Assembly: GCA_964548165.1 (NCBI GenBank)
Contig: CAZJQD010000029.1
Span: 1-47,131, forward strand
Reading direction: 5' to 3'
Length of the DNA: 47,131 nt
From: CAZJQD01 sp964548165 [NCBI: uncultured bacterium]
GTDB lineage: Bacteria; UBA8481
The position numbers and the translations under genes were made by a program. Below, one piece after another: positions 20,497 through 31,086 of this stretch; position 1 is the stretch's first letter; every line of letters starts with the position of its first letter. Below the pieces are notes generated by a model. The model worked only from the letters and a program-made list of their open reading frames with translations. It was not told the origin of the DNA and did not search any database.

Positions 20497-21321
20497 TCAT
20501 GGCACCAGGGCGCCCGTTGCCAGGAGACCGAAGATGGCGAGTCCGAGGAGAACGCGGTAGACGATGAAGACCATGGTGGAGTTGGTGCGCAGGAAGCGGA
20601 GGAGGCCCTCGATGGCGAGCCAGCCGGAGACGGTGGCGGTGAGGGTGCCGACGAGGAGGGCGGCGGATTGGTCGGGCGTGATGCCGGCCTCGACGAGGTG
20701 CTTGAGTTCGAAGACTCCGGCGGCGGCGATGGCGGGGATGCCAAGGAGGAACGAGAAGCTAGCGGCCTGGTCGCGCCGGAGCCCGAGCAGGAGGGCGGCG
20801 GTGAGGGTGGTGCCGGACCTTGAGGCGCCGGGGATGAGGGCGACGGCCTGGGCGAGGCCGATGAGCTGGATCTGTCCGAAGGTGAGCGATTGCGCGTCGC
20901 GATCGTGGCGGCCGCGGCGTTCGGCGTAGAGGAGGGCGAGAGCGAGGAGGATGAGCGAGGTCGCGATGACGGGGAGGCCCCGGAGCGTGGTCTCGATGGC
21001 GTCCTTGAAGAGGAGTCCCAGGACGCCTATGGGGATCGTGCCGGCGATGATGGCGGCGGCGAGGCGGATCTGGGGTCCGGATTGCCACTGGCCGGCTCGG
21101 GCTTCGGCGATGGAACCGGAGGCGATGGCAAGGAGCTGGGCGCGGTAATAGATGAGGACCGCGAGGAGGGTGCCGAGCTGGATGACGGCGGTGTAGGCGG
21201 CGCCGGGGTCGGGCCAACCGACGAGGGCGGGAATGATGCGCAGGTGGGCGGTGGAGGAGACCGGGAGGTACTCGGTCAGGCCCTGGACGATCCCAAGGAC
21301 GGCGGACTGGAAGAGATCCAT
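20497..21321 (-). CDS. uppP: Undecaprenyl-diphosphatase
   Basis: A 274-residue polytopic membrane phosphatase of the UppP/BacA family that regenerates undecaprenyl phosphate, the carrier for peptidoglycan and surface glycans. Both signature regions are present: QGLTEYLPVSSTAHL at residues 13-27 (with Glu17) and PGASRSGTT in the middle of the protein. Length is normal. It is the first gene on the minus strand before the radical SAM, glycosyltransferase and flippase genes, which suits supply of carrier lipid to the same pathway. No SD is visible; TTTAAT ends 9 nt before the ATG and may be its -10 box. Confidence 0.95.
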   Translation of the reverse strand: MDLFQSAVLGIVQGLTEYLPVSSTAHLRIIPALVGWPDPGAAYTAVIQLGTLLAVLIYYRAQLLAIASGSIAEARAGQWQSGPQIRLAAAIIAGTIPIGVLGLLFKDAIETTLRGLPVIATSLILLALALLYAERRGRHDRDAQSLTFGQIQLIGLAQAVALIPGASRSGTTLTAALLLGLRRDQAASFSFLLGIPAIAAAGVFELKHLVEAGITPDQSAALLVGTLTATVSGWLAIEGLLRFLRTNSTMVFIVYRVLLGLAIFGLLATGALVP

Positions 21322-21334
21322 GGAGGAGAGATTA

Positions 21335-21650
21335 AACCACGCAGACCGCGGAGACCACAGAGGGATGGTGCGAGAGGCGATTTAACCACAGAGGGCGCAG
21401 AGGGCACAGAGAGAGGCGAAAATCCAGAAGCGAAGGAGGGCCAGAGGAATGGAGAGGAGAATATACCGCGGAGAGCGCGGAGTGCGCAGAGAGAGGCAAA
21501 GCCAGAGACGGAGGAGAGAATCAGAACCAGAACCAGGATCAGGATCGGAATCAGGAACGGGGTTCTGAATCGGGATCAGAACACGGATCGGCACCGGGAT
21601 ATACATCTGACTTTGCGGTTCTCTGAGCTCTCTGCGTTCTCTGTGGTTCG
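21335..21650. repeat. Intergenic CAGAG-type repeat element with hexamer tract
   Basis: The 396-bp gap between uppP and pnp holds no gene. It contains three direct, degenerate copies of an ACCACAGAGnnCrCAGAG-like unit (21335-21365, 21384-21417, 21465-21498) and one inverted copy (21615-21650, reading TCTCTGTGGTT at its end). Between copies 3 and 4 is a tract of degenerate 6-bp units (CAGAAC, CAGGAT, CGGAAT; 21518-21594) that includes the dyad GTTCTGA-N7-TCAGAAC. Similar ACCACAGAG repeats are scattered in many environmental bacterial genomes (recalled). It probably is a dispersed non-coding repeat able to fold as RNA. Confidence 0.7.
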
Positions 21651-21663
21651 TTCCTCTGACCTT

Positions 21664-21702
21664 AAACGAAAACGGGGCCCCGCTTTTTGGGCGGGACCCC
21701 GT
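21664..21702 (-). terminator. Rho-independent terminator of pnp
   Basis: On the minus strand, 16 nt past the pnp stop, ACGGGGTCCCGC pairs with GCGGGGCCCCGT (12 bp, one G-U) over a 7-nt loop, followed by TTTCGTTT. Confidence 0.88.
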
Positions 21703-21717
21703 CGAAACAGTTACTGG

Positions 21718-24003
<2,286 letters not shown>

Positions 24004-24076
24004 AAAGCCTCCTCTGCGCGCACGAACCTTGTCGTGTCGCGCGATAATCGAGGCTGAAGCCGTCCCGTGTTTGGGT

Positions 24077-24133
24077 CCCGAAAAAACGATAAGGGTCCCC
24101 CCGCGAAGGGGAGGCGCTCACCGCTTTTTCGGG
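24077..24133 (-). other. Hairpin in the pnp leader
   Basis: CCCGAAAAA (24077-24085) can pair with TTTTTCGGG (24125-24133), enclosing a GC-rich internal segment with a smaller CCCC/GGGG stem. The position, just upstream of the pnp SD, recalls the RNase III/PNPase-controlled pnp leader of E. coli, but that function is only inferred. Confidence 0.45.
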
Positions 24134-24161
24134 GCTGGGGGGTTGGTTTCAGCCTATGTCT

Positions 24162-24206
24162 GGTTGAACGCCCCCGTTCCACCACCTGGGGAACGGGGGC
24201 TCAACC
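24162..24206 (-). terminator. Strong hairpin just after rpsO, no U-tract
   Basis: GGTTGAGCCCCCGTTCC and its complement form a stem of about 17 bp with a 2-nt bulge and a 9-nt loop, starting 3 nt after the rpsO stop codon. The lack of a following U-run suggests mRNA 3'-end protection or partial termination rather than a classical terminator. Confidence 0.5.
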
Positions 24207-24209
24207 TGC

Positions 24210-24479
24210 TTACTTTCTCAGTTCCAGCTTCTTCAGGATGGCCTGGTAGCTGGCGAAGTCGGTCTTCTTGAGATAATCGAGCAGTTTACGGCGCTGTCCG
24301 ACCATCTTGAGGAGACCGCGACGTGAGTGGTGGTCCTTCTTGTGGGTCTCGAAGTGGGTGCCCAGGGAGTTGATGCGGTCCGTGAGGAGCGCGATCTGGA
24401 CTTCAGGGGATCCGGTGTCGCGGTCGTGCCGCTTCACCTTGTCGATCACTACTTTTTTCTGCTTCACGTCTTCTGCCAT
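24210..24479 (-). CDS. rpsO: 30S ribosomal protein S15
   Basis: An 89-residue S15 that binds 16S rRNA early in assembly of the small subunit platform. The family motifs [35 protein letters not shown] and [12 protein letters not shown] are all present, and the length is the normal 89. ATG 24479 has GGAGGA six bases upstream. A much longer open frame extends upstream to 25586 but is antisense to miaB and is not coding. It is followed by pnp. Confidence 0.98.
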   Translation of the reverse strand: MAEDVKQKKVVIDKVKRHDRDTGSPEVQIALLTDRINSLGTHFETHKKDHHSRRGLLKMVGQRRKLLDYLKKTDFASYQAILKKLELRK

Positions 24480-24634
24480 GGTATTCCTCCGTTGCAATAT
24501 GCCGCCCTGCCAGAACGGGGCGCTGGCGGCGCCCACGACCGGCTCGGGGGTAGGCGGGAACCATAGCAGATGAAAGCCCTGGAAAGAAGGGAAATCCGGT
24601 ACGGTTTTCCGGGGCGGGATGTTGACGAGGCGCG

Positions 24635-24640
24635 TATAAT
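24635..24640 (+). promoter_or_regulatory. -10 box of a probable leaderless miaB promoter
   Basis: A perfect TATAAT ends 7 nt before the miaB ATG at 24648, and no SD precedes that ATG. A TTGACG lies only 7 nt upstream of the box, too close for a -35 element; no better -35 is visible. Confidence 0.6.
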
Positions 24641-24647
24641 CGACCGG

Positions 24648-25976
24648 ATGTCCGGTAAAGCTCACATTGTGACCTATGGTTGCCAGATGAATGTTCAGGA
24701 AGCGGGCGTCATGGCGGAGCTTTTGGGGCGTGCAGGCTACGCGGTCACGGACTCCCTGGACGAGGCGACGCTTGTCGTCGTGGAGACCTGCGCGATCCGG
24801 CAGAAGGCCGAGGACAAGGTCTACTCGCTGCTTGGGCGGTTGAAGCGCCGCCGCCGCGAGGGGCAATCGCTCAAGATCGTGCTCTGCGGTTGTGTCGTGA
24901 CCTCGGATGCCGCCGGCGAGCTCGTGGGCGAGCACGGGGTCGACGTGGTGCTGGGGCCCCGGCGTGTGGCGCGGATCGCGGACGCCGTGGCGGCCAGCGA
25001 CGAGGGGCCGGTCGTGGACGTGGGCGGGGAGTGGATGCTGCCGCCCGACGACGTGACGGCTCCCGATATCCGGGGGCTCTCCGCGTTCATCACGGTCATG
25101 CAGGGTTGTTCCAACGCCTGCACGTTCTGCGTCGTGCCGTCGCGTCGTGGCGCCGCGCAGTCGCGGACCGTCGATGAGATCGTGGCCGAGATGCTCAAAC
25201 TCGAGAAGCGCGGCTACAAGGAGGTGACGCTGCTCGGGCAGAACATCTCCTATTACGGGCTCGATCGCCCGAAGGCGCCGCGACTGGCCGATCTCCTGCG
25301 AACGGTCGAAGAGGAGACGGGTATCCCGCGGATCCGGTTCGCGACGTCGCACCCGGCCTACATCGACGACCGGTTCGTCGAGACCTTCGGCGCGCTGAAG
25401 CGCGTGATGCCGCACCTTCACCTGCCGGTGCAGTCGGGTTCGGATCGCCTCCTGAAGCTGATGCGGCGCGGCTACACGGCCGAGCGCTACCTCGGGATCG
25501 TGGCGGCGGTGCGCGCGGCGCGGCCCGAGGCCACGATCACGACTGACATCATCACGGGATTCGACGGCGAGGAGCTCGCCGATCACCAGGCGACCCTGGA
25601 CCTCGTGGCGGCCGCCGGGCTCGACGGCGCCTACGTTTTTCCGTACTCGGAGCGGCCCGGAACGCCGGCCGTCGATACGGGGCTCGGGGAGCCGGTATCG
25701 CCCGTGGAGAAGAAGGAGCGTCTACGCCGCTGCAACGAGGTGCTGGAGGCCGTGGCAGGCACGGCCCTGGCGCGGCGGCGCCGGTCGATCGGCGAGACGG
25801 TCGAGGTGCTGGTGGAACAGGAAGGGCTGGGGCGGACCCCGGGCAACCTGCAGGTCCGCTTCGAGGGCGGACGGCCGGGTGAGCTCAAGATGGCGGTGGT
25901 GGAGGATGTCACGCCGTATTCGCTGCAGGCCACGTTGAAGGATGAAGGATGTCAGGAAGAGAAGGGTGGAGGATGA
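24648..25976 (+). CDS. miaB: tRNA-2-methylthio-N6-dimethylallyladenosine synthase
   Basis: A 442-residue radical SAM methylthiotransferase that converts i6A37 of tRNA to ms2i6A37. The N-terminal MTTase domain starts TYGCQMN (C12) with [13 protein letters not shown] (C48) and C82 as the three ligands of the auxiliary cluster. The radical SAM motif is CSNACTFC (C154, C158, C161), followed by [12 protein letters not shown] and [13 protein letters not shown], and a C-terminal TRAM-like segment ([10 protein letters not shown]). [10 protein letters not shown] and QNISYYG favour MiaB over RimO or MtaB. The start is set by the family N-terminus and the TATAAT box. It overlaps the next gene as ATGA. 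Confidence 0.92.
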   Translation: MSGKAHIVTYGCQMNVQEAGVMAELLGRAGYAVTDSLDEATLVVVETCAIRQKAEDKVYSLLGRLKRRRREGQSLKIVLCGCVVTSDAAGELVGEHGVDVVLGPRRVARIADAVAASDEGPVVDVGGEWMLPPDDVTAPDIRGLSAFITVMQGCSNACTFCVVPSRRGAAQSRTVDEIVAEMLKLEKRGYKEVTLLGQNISYYGLDRPKAPRLADLLRTVEEETGIPRIRFATSHPAYIDDRFVETFGALKRVMPHLHLPVQSGSDRLLKLMRRGYTAERYLGIVAAVRAARPEATITTDIITGFDGEELADHQATLDLVAAAGLDGAYVFPYSERPGTPAVDTGLGEPVSPVEKKERLRRCNEVLEAVAGTALARRRRSIGETVEVLVEQEGLGRTPGNLQVRFEGGRPGELKMAVVEDVTPYSLQATLKDEGCQEEKGGG

Positions 25977-26551
25977 AATGGATCGTGCTGCCGTTTCTCC
26001 TGCTTACCCTTGCGATTGGTCTCTTGTGGTGGCTGAGGGCGGACGTGGTGGCGGCGGCGCGCGCCGAGGCCGACCAGCGCTGGTACTGGTCGGCGATCCG
26101 GACGGCCGCCGACACGACGGGGATCGATCCGCTCTTTCTCGCGGCCACGGTCTACGTGGAGAGCAAGTTCGACGAGCGCGCAGTCTCGCCGGCGGGAGCG
26201 ATCGGGCTGATGCAGTTGATGCCGGCGACGGCGAGGGAAGTGGGGAGAGCCCACGGCATTCGCCTGGCGGACACCTCCCAGCTCTTCCAGCCGGACACGA
26301 ACGTGCTCCTGGGCGCCCTTTACATGCGTCGGCTCATTCACCGCTTCGGGGACACGAAGCTGGCGATCATGGCCTACAACGGGGGGCCGAACGCGGTGGG
26401 CCGCTGGCTGGAGGAGAGCGCCGAGGGGGATTCGGATCCGGAATCCTTCAACAAGGTGGAGACGCGGCGCTACGTGGTGATGATCGACGAGAGCTACACC
26501 CGCCTGAAGCGCGCGTGGCGGGTGTGGGAGGCCGTGCGTGATCGGCTCTAG
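25973..26551 (+). CDS. Membrane-anchored lytic transglycosylase (SLT domain)
   Basis: A 192-residue protein with one N-terminal membrane anchor or uncleaved signal (residues 3-20) and a lysozyme-like SLT domain: FLAATVYVESKFDERAVSPAG with catalytic Glu63, IGLMQLMPATAREVG and AIMAYNGGPNAV. It cleaves peptidoglycan glycosidic bonds in the periplasm, forming 1,6-anhydro-MurNAc. The size and layout match small YjbJ/Slt70-C-like family 1 enzymes. ATG 25973 overlaps the miaB stop (ATGA) with AAGGG six bases upstream, and its end overlaps the SPOR protein gene by 14 nt, so the three genes form one unit. Confidence 0.92.
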   Translation: MKWIVLPFLLLTLAIGLLWWLRADVVAAARAEADQRWYWSAIRTAADTTGIDPLFLAATVYVESKFDERAVSPAGAIGLMQLMPATAREVGRAHGIRLADTSQLFQPDTNVLLGALYMRRLIHRFGDTKLAIMAYNGGPNAVGRWLEESAEGDSDPESFNKVETRRYVVMIDESYTRLKRAWRVWEAVRDRL

Positions 26552-27869
26552 CCTCGCCGCGTGGTTGGCGACTCCCGTCCTGGCCGGGCAGCTGATCCTG
26601 CAGGCGGCCGGATCGTCGCCGGCGCTGGACGAACCGGCCACGGAGTCCGTGGCGCCCGCAGTCGCTCCCGCGAACGTGGCGACGCTCACGGGACGCACGG
26701 CGACCCCGGGGTCCGCCCCTGTCGGCGCCGCGACGCTCCCGCCGAGCCTGGCGCCGGCGCCGGCGATCGTGACGGGGTGGAGCACGGCGGAGAGCCGACC
26801 GCCGAGCGTGCAGAGGGCGATCGCGCTGGCTAATGCCGGGTGGCTCGACTCGGCCGCGATCGCGTTGCGCCGCGCGATGACCGGGCTGAGCGGGAGGGAC
26901 CGTGCTCTCGCCCTCTTCGACCTCGGGCTCGTGGAGACGACGACAGCGGCGAGCGTGGCCCGCCTCGGTGCCTCGGCGGACTCCGTCTCCGACCTGAGAG
27001 CATCCGCGTGGACGGCCGCGGGCGAGGCTCTTCTCGTGGCCGGCTACCCGGAGGCGGCGCGCGGGTGGTTCCTGGCAAGCCGTGGTTTGAAGCAGGGTGT
27101 GGCCAGCGAGCGGGCGTCCTTCCTGGCAGGCGTCTCGTGGCTCCAGGCCGCTCGGTGGGCGGAGGCGCGCGTCGCCTTCTCGGATTACCTGGTGGAGTAC
27201 CTGAGCGGGCGATGGCAGACGGGGGCGCGGCTGGGGATCGCGCTGGCGAACGAGCAGGTGGGCCGGCGTCGCGAGGCGGTCGAGATCTACCGCGCCGTGC
27301 TCGCGCAGCATCGCGGGTTCGACGATGAACCGTGGCTCCTGGCGCACCTCGCGGACCTCGTCGACACGGAGGCGCCGGAGGAAGCAACGCGGTTGAGACA
27401 AAGGCTTCGCGACGAATACCGCGACTGGCGGCGCGACGGCGAGCCGGTGGCCACGGCGCAGGCCGCGCCATCCCGGGTGCCAGCGGTCGGTCCCGCGCGC
27501 TCCGACTCGCCTGCGGGGACGACGGCGCCGCCGCGCTCCGTGCCCTCGGCGCCGGCGTCCCGGTCGGCGCCGCCGGTCCGTGCGCCCGCGACGACCGCCA
27601 CGCCCCCCGCTCCGCCTCGACCGCCGGCGACGACACCGACGTCGCAAGCCGAGGCCTGGAGCATCCAGGTTGGCGCTTTCCGGGAGCAGGCGAGAGCGGA
27701 ACAGCAGAGTCGGCGGTTCACGGCGCGCGGGTGGAGGACCGAGGTCGTGCGGCGCGCGCCATGGTTTACGGTCTACGCCGGGCGCTATAACTCGCGCGCG
27801 GCGGCCGAGGCGGCGCGGGCGGACGCGGCACGGATCGCCGGACAGGATGTGCACCTCGTGCGGCGGTAG
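26538..27869 (+). CDS. TPR/SPOR domain envelope protein
   Basis: A 443-residue exported protein. A short hydrophobic N-terminus (LAAWLATPVLAGQLIL) acts as signal, followed by an Ala/Pro-rich linker, a helical region of TPR-like repeats (about residues 95-300, pattern A..LFDLGLVE, AAGEALLVAGYPEAARGWF, EAVEIYRAVLAQ), a Pro/Ala-rich spacer (about 310-370) and a C-terminal SPOR domain (WSIQVGAFREQARAEQQSRRF to the end), which binds denuded glycan strands of septal peptidoglycan. With the overlapping lytic transglycosylase gene it points to a cell-wall remodelling pair, as SPOR domains recognise the products of amidases and lytic enzymes. GTG start with GGGAGG six bases upstream. Confidence 0.85.
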   Translation: MIGSSLAAWLATPVLAGQLILQAAGSSPALDEPATESVAPAVAPANVATLTGRTATPGSAPVGAATLPPSLAPAPAIVTGWSTAESRPPSVQRAIALANAGWLDSAAIALRRAMTGLSGRDRALALFDLGLVETTTAASVARLGASADSVSDLRASAWTAAGEALLVAGYPEAARGWFLASRGLKQGVASERASFLAGVSWLQAARWAEARVAFSDYLVEYLSGRWQTGARLGIALANEQVGRRREAVEIYRAVLAQHRGFDDEPWLLAHLADLVDTEAPEEATRLRQRLRDEYRDWRRDGEPVATAQAAPSRVPAVGPARSDSPAGTTAPPRSVPSAPASRSAPPVRAPATTATPPAPPRPPATTPTSQAEAWSIQVGAFREQARAEQQSRRFTARGWRTEVVRRAPWFTVYAGRYNSRAAAEAARADAARIAGQDVHLVRR

Positions 27870-27944
27870 CGGCGCGGGAGCCAGGGGAAATTCCGGGTCG
27901 CCGATCGGCGGGGATCCGAGCAAAAGAAGAGAAAGGACAGGTTC

Positions 27945-28436
27945 ATGGCTGACGAGAGTTCCTTCGACATCGTATCGAAGGTGGATTTCCAGGAGGTGGA
28001 GAACGCGTTGGCGCAGGTCCGCAAGGAACTGGCGCAACGGTTCGACTTCAAGGGTTGCCGGGTAGAGATCATCCGGGAGAAGGAAAAGATCACGCTGACG
28101 ACCGAGGACGAGTTCAAGACGAGGGCTGTCATCGAGATGATGCAGGGCAAGTTCGTGAAGCGCGGCGTTCCCTTGAAGAACATCGAGTACGGCAAGGCCG
28201 AGGCCGCGCTGGGCGGGACGATCCGCCAGGTCCTGACGATCACCTCCGGGATCGCGTCGGACAAGACCAAGGAGATCGTCAAGGTCCTCAAGGAGAAGAA
28301 GTTCAAGGCCCAGGCCACCATCCAGGGCGACCAGGTGCGTGTCTCCGCGAAGTCCAAGGACGAGCTCCAGAAGGTCATCGCCTTCCTGCGCGAGAAGGAT
28401 TTCGGCATCGATCTCCAGTTCACGAACTACCGGTGA
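27945..28436 (+). CDS. yajQ: YajQ family nucleotide-binding protein
   Basis: A 163-residue cytoplasmic protein, the normal length for the YajQ/DUF520 family of two ferredoxin-like domains; some members bind cyclic di-GMP. It starts SSFDIVSKVDFQEVENAL, has FDFKG and LTTEDEFK, and ends FLREKDFGIDLQFTNYR, all diagnostic. ATG with AAAGGA eight bases upstream. It precedes rimO by 14 nt (or overlaps it by 4 nt if rimO uses the GTG at 28433). Confidence 0.95.
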   Translation: MADESSFDIVSKVDFQEVENALAQVRKELAQRFDFKGCRVEIIREKEKITLTTEDEFKTRAVIEMMQGKFVKRGVPLKNIEYGKAEAALGGTIRQVLTITSGIASDKTKEIVKVLKEKKFKAQATIQGDQVRVSAKSKDELQKVIAFLREKDFGIDLQFTNYR

Positions 28437-28450
28437 CCGCCGGCAGGCTC

Positions 28451-29806
28451 ATGGGCGGTCGCCGGGCGGCGATGGTCATGCTGGGGTGCGACAAGAATCG
28501 CGTCGACGGCGAGCGGCTCCTGGGGGAGCTGCAGGCTGGCGGATTCACCCTGGGCGATGACGGCGGGCCGCGCGCGGCCGGTCGCAAGCGCCTGGACCTC
28601 CTGATCGTCAACACCTGCTCGTTCATCGGGCCGGCTCGTCGCGAGTCCCTGGATGCCATCCGCGAGGCCCTGGACCTGAAGAGCGCGGGCAAGGTCGGCA
28701 AGGTGGCCGTCGCGGGTTGTTTCACGCCCGCCCTGTACCGCGCCCCGGCCGACGCTCCCGATCTGCTGGAAGGGATGCGGCCGGAGATCGACTACTTCAT
28801 CGGTCCCGGCGATCTCGATCGCGCGCTCCAGATCGTGACGGGCAAGGAGGAGGCTCACTTCCGCCCCCCCGCGCGGACGCTGCGTCCTGGCCCTCGGTTT
28901 CTCACCGGCACGCCCGGCACCGCGTTCGTGAAGATCGCGGAGGGTTGCGACAAGGGGTGCTCGTTCTGCACGATCCCGTCCTTCCGCGGGAAGTTCGTCT
29001 CGCGCTCCGCCCGGCTCATCCTCGACGAGGTCCGCGCGATGGTTCAGGTGGGCGTGCGCGAGGTCGTCTTCGTCTCGCAGGATACCGCCCACTGGGGTCG
29101 CGATCGCGGCAGCACGCTGGCGGCGCTCGTCCGGATGCTGGAGAAGGTCGCCTCCGAGTTCGATTCGGGGGCCTTCCGCGTCCGCTTGCACTACCTCTAT
29201 CCGTCGCAGGTGACACCGGACCTCATCGATGCCGTCGCGGAGTCGTCGGTCGTGGTGCCGTACTGGGACGTGCCGATCCAGCACGCGGCCGAGCCGGTCC
29301 TGCGCGCGATGAAGCGCCCGCCGCGGCCGGAGGCCCTGTCCCGGATGGTCGCGATGCTGCGCGACCGTTTTCCGCGTGGAGCGATCCGGACGACGGTGAT
29401 CACGGGGCATCCGGGAGAGACACAGAAGGCGTTCGCCACGCTCTTACGGTTCCTGAGGGATCACGAGTTCGATCGCGTCGGCGTCTTCCCGTTCATCCCC
29501 GAGCCGGGCACGCCCTCGATCACGATGAAGCAGGTTCGCGGCGGATGGGCCGTGGCCGAGGAGCGAGCCTCGATGGTGCTCGCTCTCCAGGGCCCCATCT
29601 CCGAGCGCCGGCTGAAGGACCGTGTCGGCAGCGTCTGCCATGTGCTTATGGACACGCCCGAGGAGGGGCGGAGTGAGCTGGAGGCGCCGGACGTGGACGG
29701 GGTCATCAGGGTGGAGGGGAGACACGATCCGGGGAGCCTCTTGCGAGTCCGGATCACGGGGAGCGATCGGCATGACCTCTCCGGCGTGGTGGAGCCGGCG
29801 GCGTGA
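28451..29806 (+). CDS. rimO: Ribosomal protein S12 methylthiotransferase
   Basis: A 451-residue radical SAM enzyme that methylthiolates the conserved Asp of ribosomal protein S12. The N-terminal domain has MLGCDKNRVDGE (C13), VNTCSFIGPAR (C56) and AGCF (C90); the radical SAM motif is CDKGCSFC (C166, C170, C173), and VSQDTAHWG, YWDVPIQHA and RTTVITGHPGET are characteristic of RimO rather than MiaB. A C-terminal TRAM-type region follows. ATG 28451 is chosen; a GTG at 28433 in a GTGA overlap with yajQ is possible and adds six residues. Its family member miaB lies 2.5 kb upstream. Confidence 0.93.
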   Translation: MGGRRAAMVMLGCDKNRVDGERLLGELQAGGFTLGDDGGPRAAGRKRLDLLIVNTCSFIGPARRESLDAIREALDLKSAGKVGKVAVAGCFTPALYRAPADAPDLLEGMRPEIDYFIGPGDLDRALQIVTGKEEAHFRPPARTLRPGPRFLTGTPGTAFVKIAEGCDKGCSFCTIPSFRGKFVSRSARLILDEVRAMVQVGVREVVFVSQDTAHWGRDRGSTLAALVRMLEKVASEFDSGAFRVRLHYLYPSQVTPDLIDAVAESSVVVPYWDVPIQHAAEPVLRAMKRPPRPEALSRMVAMLRDRFPRGAIRTTVITGHPGETQKAFATLLRFLRDHEFDRVGVFPFIPEPGTPSITMKQVRGGWAVAEERASMVLALQGPISERRLKDRVGSVCHVLMDTPEEGRSELEAPDVDGVIRVEGRHDPGSLLRVRITGSDRHDLSGVVEPAA

Positions 29807-29865
29807 GCGGATCGCGTCCGGAGCCGACCGTGGGTGTTGCCAATTTCGTTCTTGGCAGGTCGTGA

Positions 29866-29926
29866 TAGAGTGCCGGGGATGAACGTGGCCTGTGACAGCA
29901 CGAGGGTCGAGCCATGGAGGGCCTGA
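29866..29926 (+). promoter_or_regulatory. TAGAGT box and 15-codon mini-ORF upstream of pgsA
   Basis: TAGAGT (29866-29871) ends 7 nt before an ATG at 29879 that opens a 15-codon frame, MNVACDSTRVEPWRA, stopping at 29926, 20 nt before the pgsA ATG. The geometry equals that of the leaderless genes, so the transcript could begin with this small frame; it could be a leader peptide or chance. Confidence 0.3.
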
Positions 29927-29946
29927 GCGTGGGCAAGGGCGGAACC

Positions 29947-30549
29947 ATGACGCTCTCGAACAAGATGACGATCCTGCGCGCGATCGCGTCCGTGGCCTTC
30001 GTGCCGATCGTCATGGTCGACGAGCCCTTTCACCGCGTCTTCGCCCTGCTCATCTTCGTGATCGCGGCCTTCACCGATTACTACGACGGCCGGCTTGCCA
30101 GGATTCGCGGCGAGAAGACCTCGTTTGGCGTCATCGCGGATCCGCTTGCCGACAAGTTCCTGACGGGCGTCGGCCTCGTGGCGGTTTCGTGGCTCCAGCC
30201 CGCGATCGTTCCGTGGTGGATGACCTGGACGATCATGGGGCGAGAGGTCATCGTCACCGTGCTCCGATTCCACGCGCTCGGATCGGGCCGCGTCCTGGCG
30301 GCGGACCGCTGGGGAAAGTGGAAGACCGGGCTCCAGATGACGGTCATTCCCTACGGGCTCGTCTTCGCCACGATCTTCACGGGAGAGAATGGAAGAGCCT
30401 GGCAGGAGCTGGCCCGGTCGTCGCTGGTGGGAACGGGCATCTACGGCCTGGGATACGGGCTCGCGCTGTTGACGACCCTGCTCACGCTCTTCTCCGGAGT
30501 TCATTTTCTCATCCGTTCCTACGGGCGCCCTGTGGCGGAGCGGGCGTGA
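29947..30549 (+). CDS. pgsA: CDP-diacylglycerol-glycerol-3-phosphate 3-phosphatidyltransferase
   Basis: A 200-residue integral membrane enzyme that makes phosphatidylglycerol phosphate from CDP-diacylglycerol and glycerol 3-phosphate. The CDP-alcohol phosphatidyltransferase motif is complete: D44-Y-Y-D47-G-R-L-A-R, then G61, D65 and D69. MTLSNKMTILRA is the expected N-terminus. ATG 29947 has AAGGGCGG upstream; a start at 29914 would add eleven residues. It overlaps pgpA as GTGA, pairing the synthase with the phosphatase of the next step. Confidence 0.92.
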   Translation: MTLSNKMTILRAIASVAFVPIVMVDEPFHRVFALLIFVIAAFTDYYDGRLARIRGEKTSFGVIADPLADKFLTGVGLVAVSWLQPAIVPWWMTWTIMGREVIVTVLRFHALGSGRVLAADRWGKWKTGLQMTVIPYGLVFATIFTGENGRAWQELARSSLVGTGIYGLGYGLALLTTLLTLFSGVHFLIRSYGRPVAERA

Positions 30550-31058
30550 GCGGCAAGGACGAGACGGTGAAGGCCGGGGCAGCGCGTTCACCCCGAGTTG
30601 CTGGCGGCGCGGCGCATCTGCTGGCCACCTGGGGTGGCGTGGGCTACGCGCGGATCGCGTCGGGAACCTGGGGAAGCCTCGCGGCGCTGCCCCTGGCGGC
30701 CGTGGGCGCGGCCTGGCCTCTCGCCGGATTATTGATCGCGGTCGTGATCTTTGCCGTGGGCGTGCCTGCGGCGACCAAGGTGGCGGCGGCGTGCGGGGAC
30801 GAGGACCCCGGGATCGTGGTCGTGGATGAGGTCGTCGGCATGATCCTGGCGGCGCTCGCCGTCGGGCTCCACCCCTTGAACCTGGGGCTGGCGTTTCTCC
30901 TCTTTCGCTTCTTCGATATACTGAAGCCCTATCCCTGCCGTCGGCTCGAGGATCTGCCGGGGGGGTGGGGTATCATGATGGACGACGTGATGGCCGGAGC
31001 GTACGCGCTGGCCGTGATGCACCTGGTTCGCGCGGCCGTGCCCGCGTGGCCCACTTGA
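30546..31058 (+). CDS. pgpA: Phosphatidylglycerophosphatase A
   Basis: A 170-residue membrane phosphatase that converts phosphatidylglycerol phosphate to phosphatidylglycerol, completing the reaction begun by PgsA. Diagnostic motifs are ASGTWGSLAALP, DPGIVVVDEVVGM, FRFFDILKPYPCRRLE and GGWGIMMDDVMAGAYA, with the acidic residues expected to bind Mg2+. GTG 30546 overlaps the pgsA stop by 4 nt with GGAG five bases upstream; GTG 30567 is an alternative. Confidence 0.93.
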   Translation: MSGKDETVKAGAARSPRVAGGAAHLLATWGGVGYARIASGTWGSLAALPLAAVGAAWPLAGLLIAVVIFAVGVPAATKVAAACGDEDPGIVVVDEVVGMILAALAVGLHPLNLGLAFLLFRFFDILKPYPCRRLEDLPGGWGIMMDDVMAGAYALAVMHLVRAAVPAWPT

Positions 31059-31086
31059 CGCGCGCGCGCGTGGAAGGAGCATGACG

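Noticed and set aside
24622-24640. TTGACG and TATAAT as a -35/-10 pair for miaB
   Set aside because: The boxes are only 7 nt apart; sigma-70 promoters need about 17. Only TATAAT is kept.
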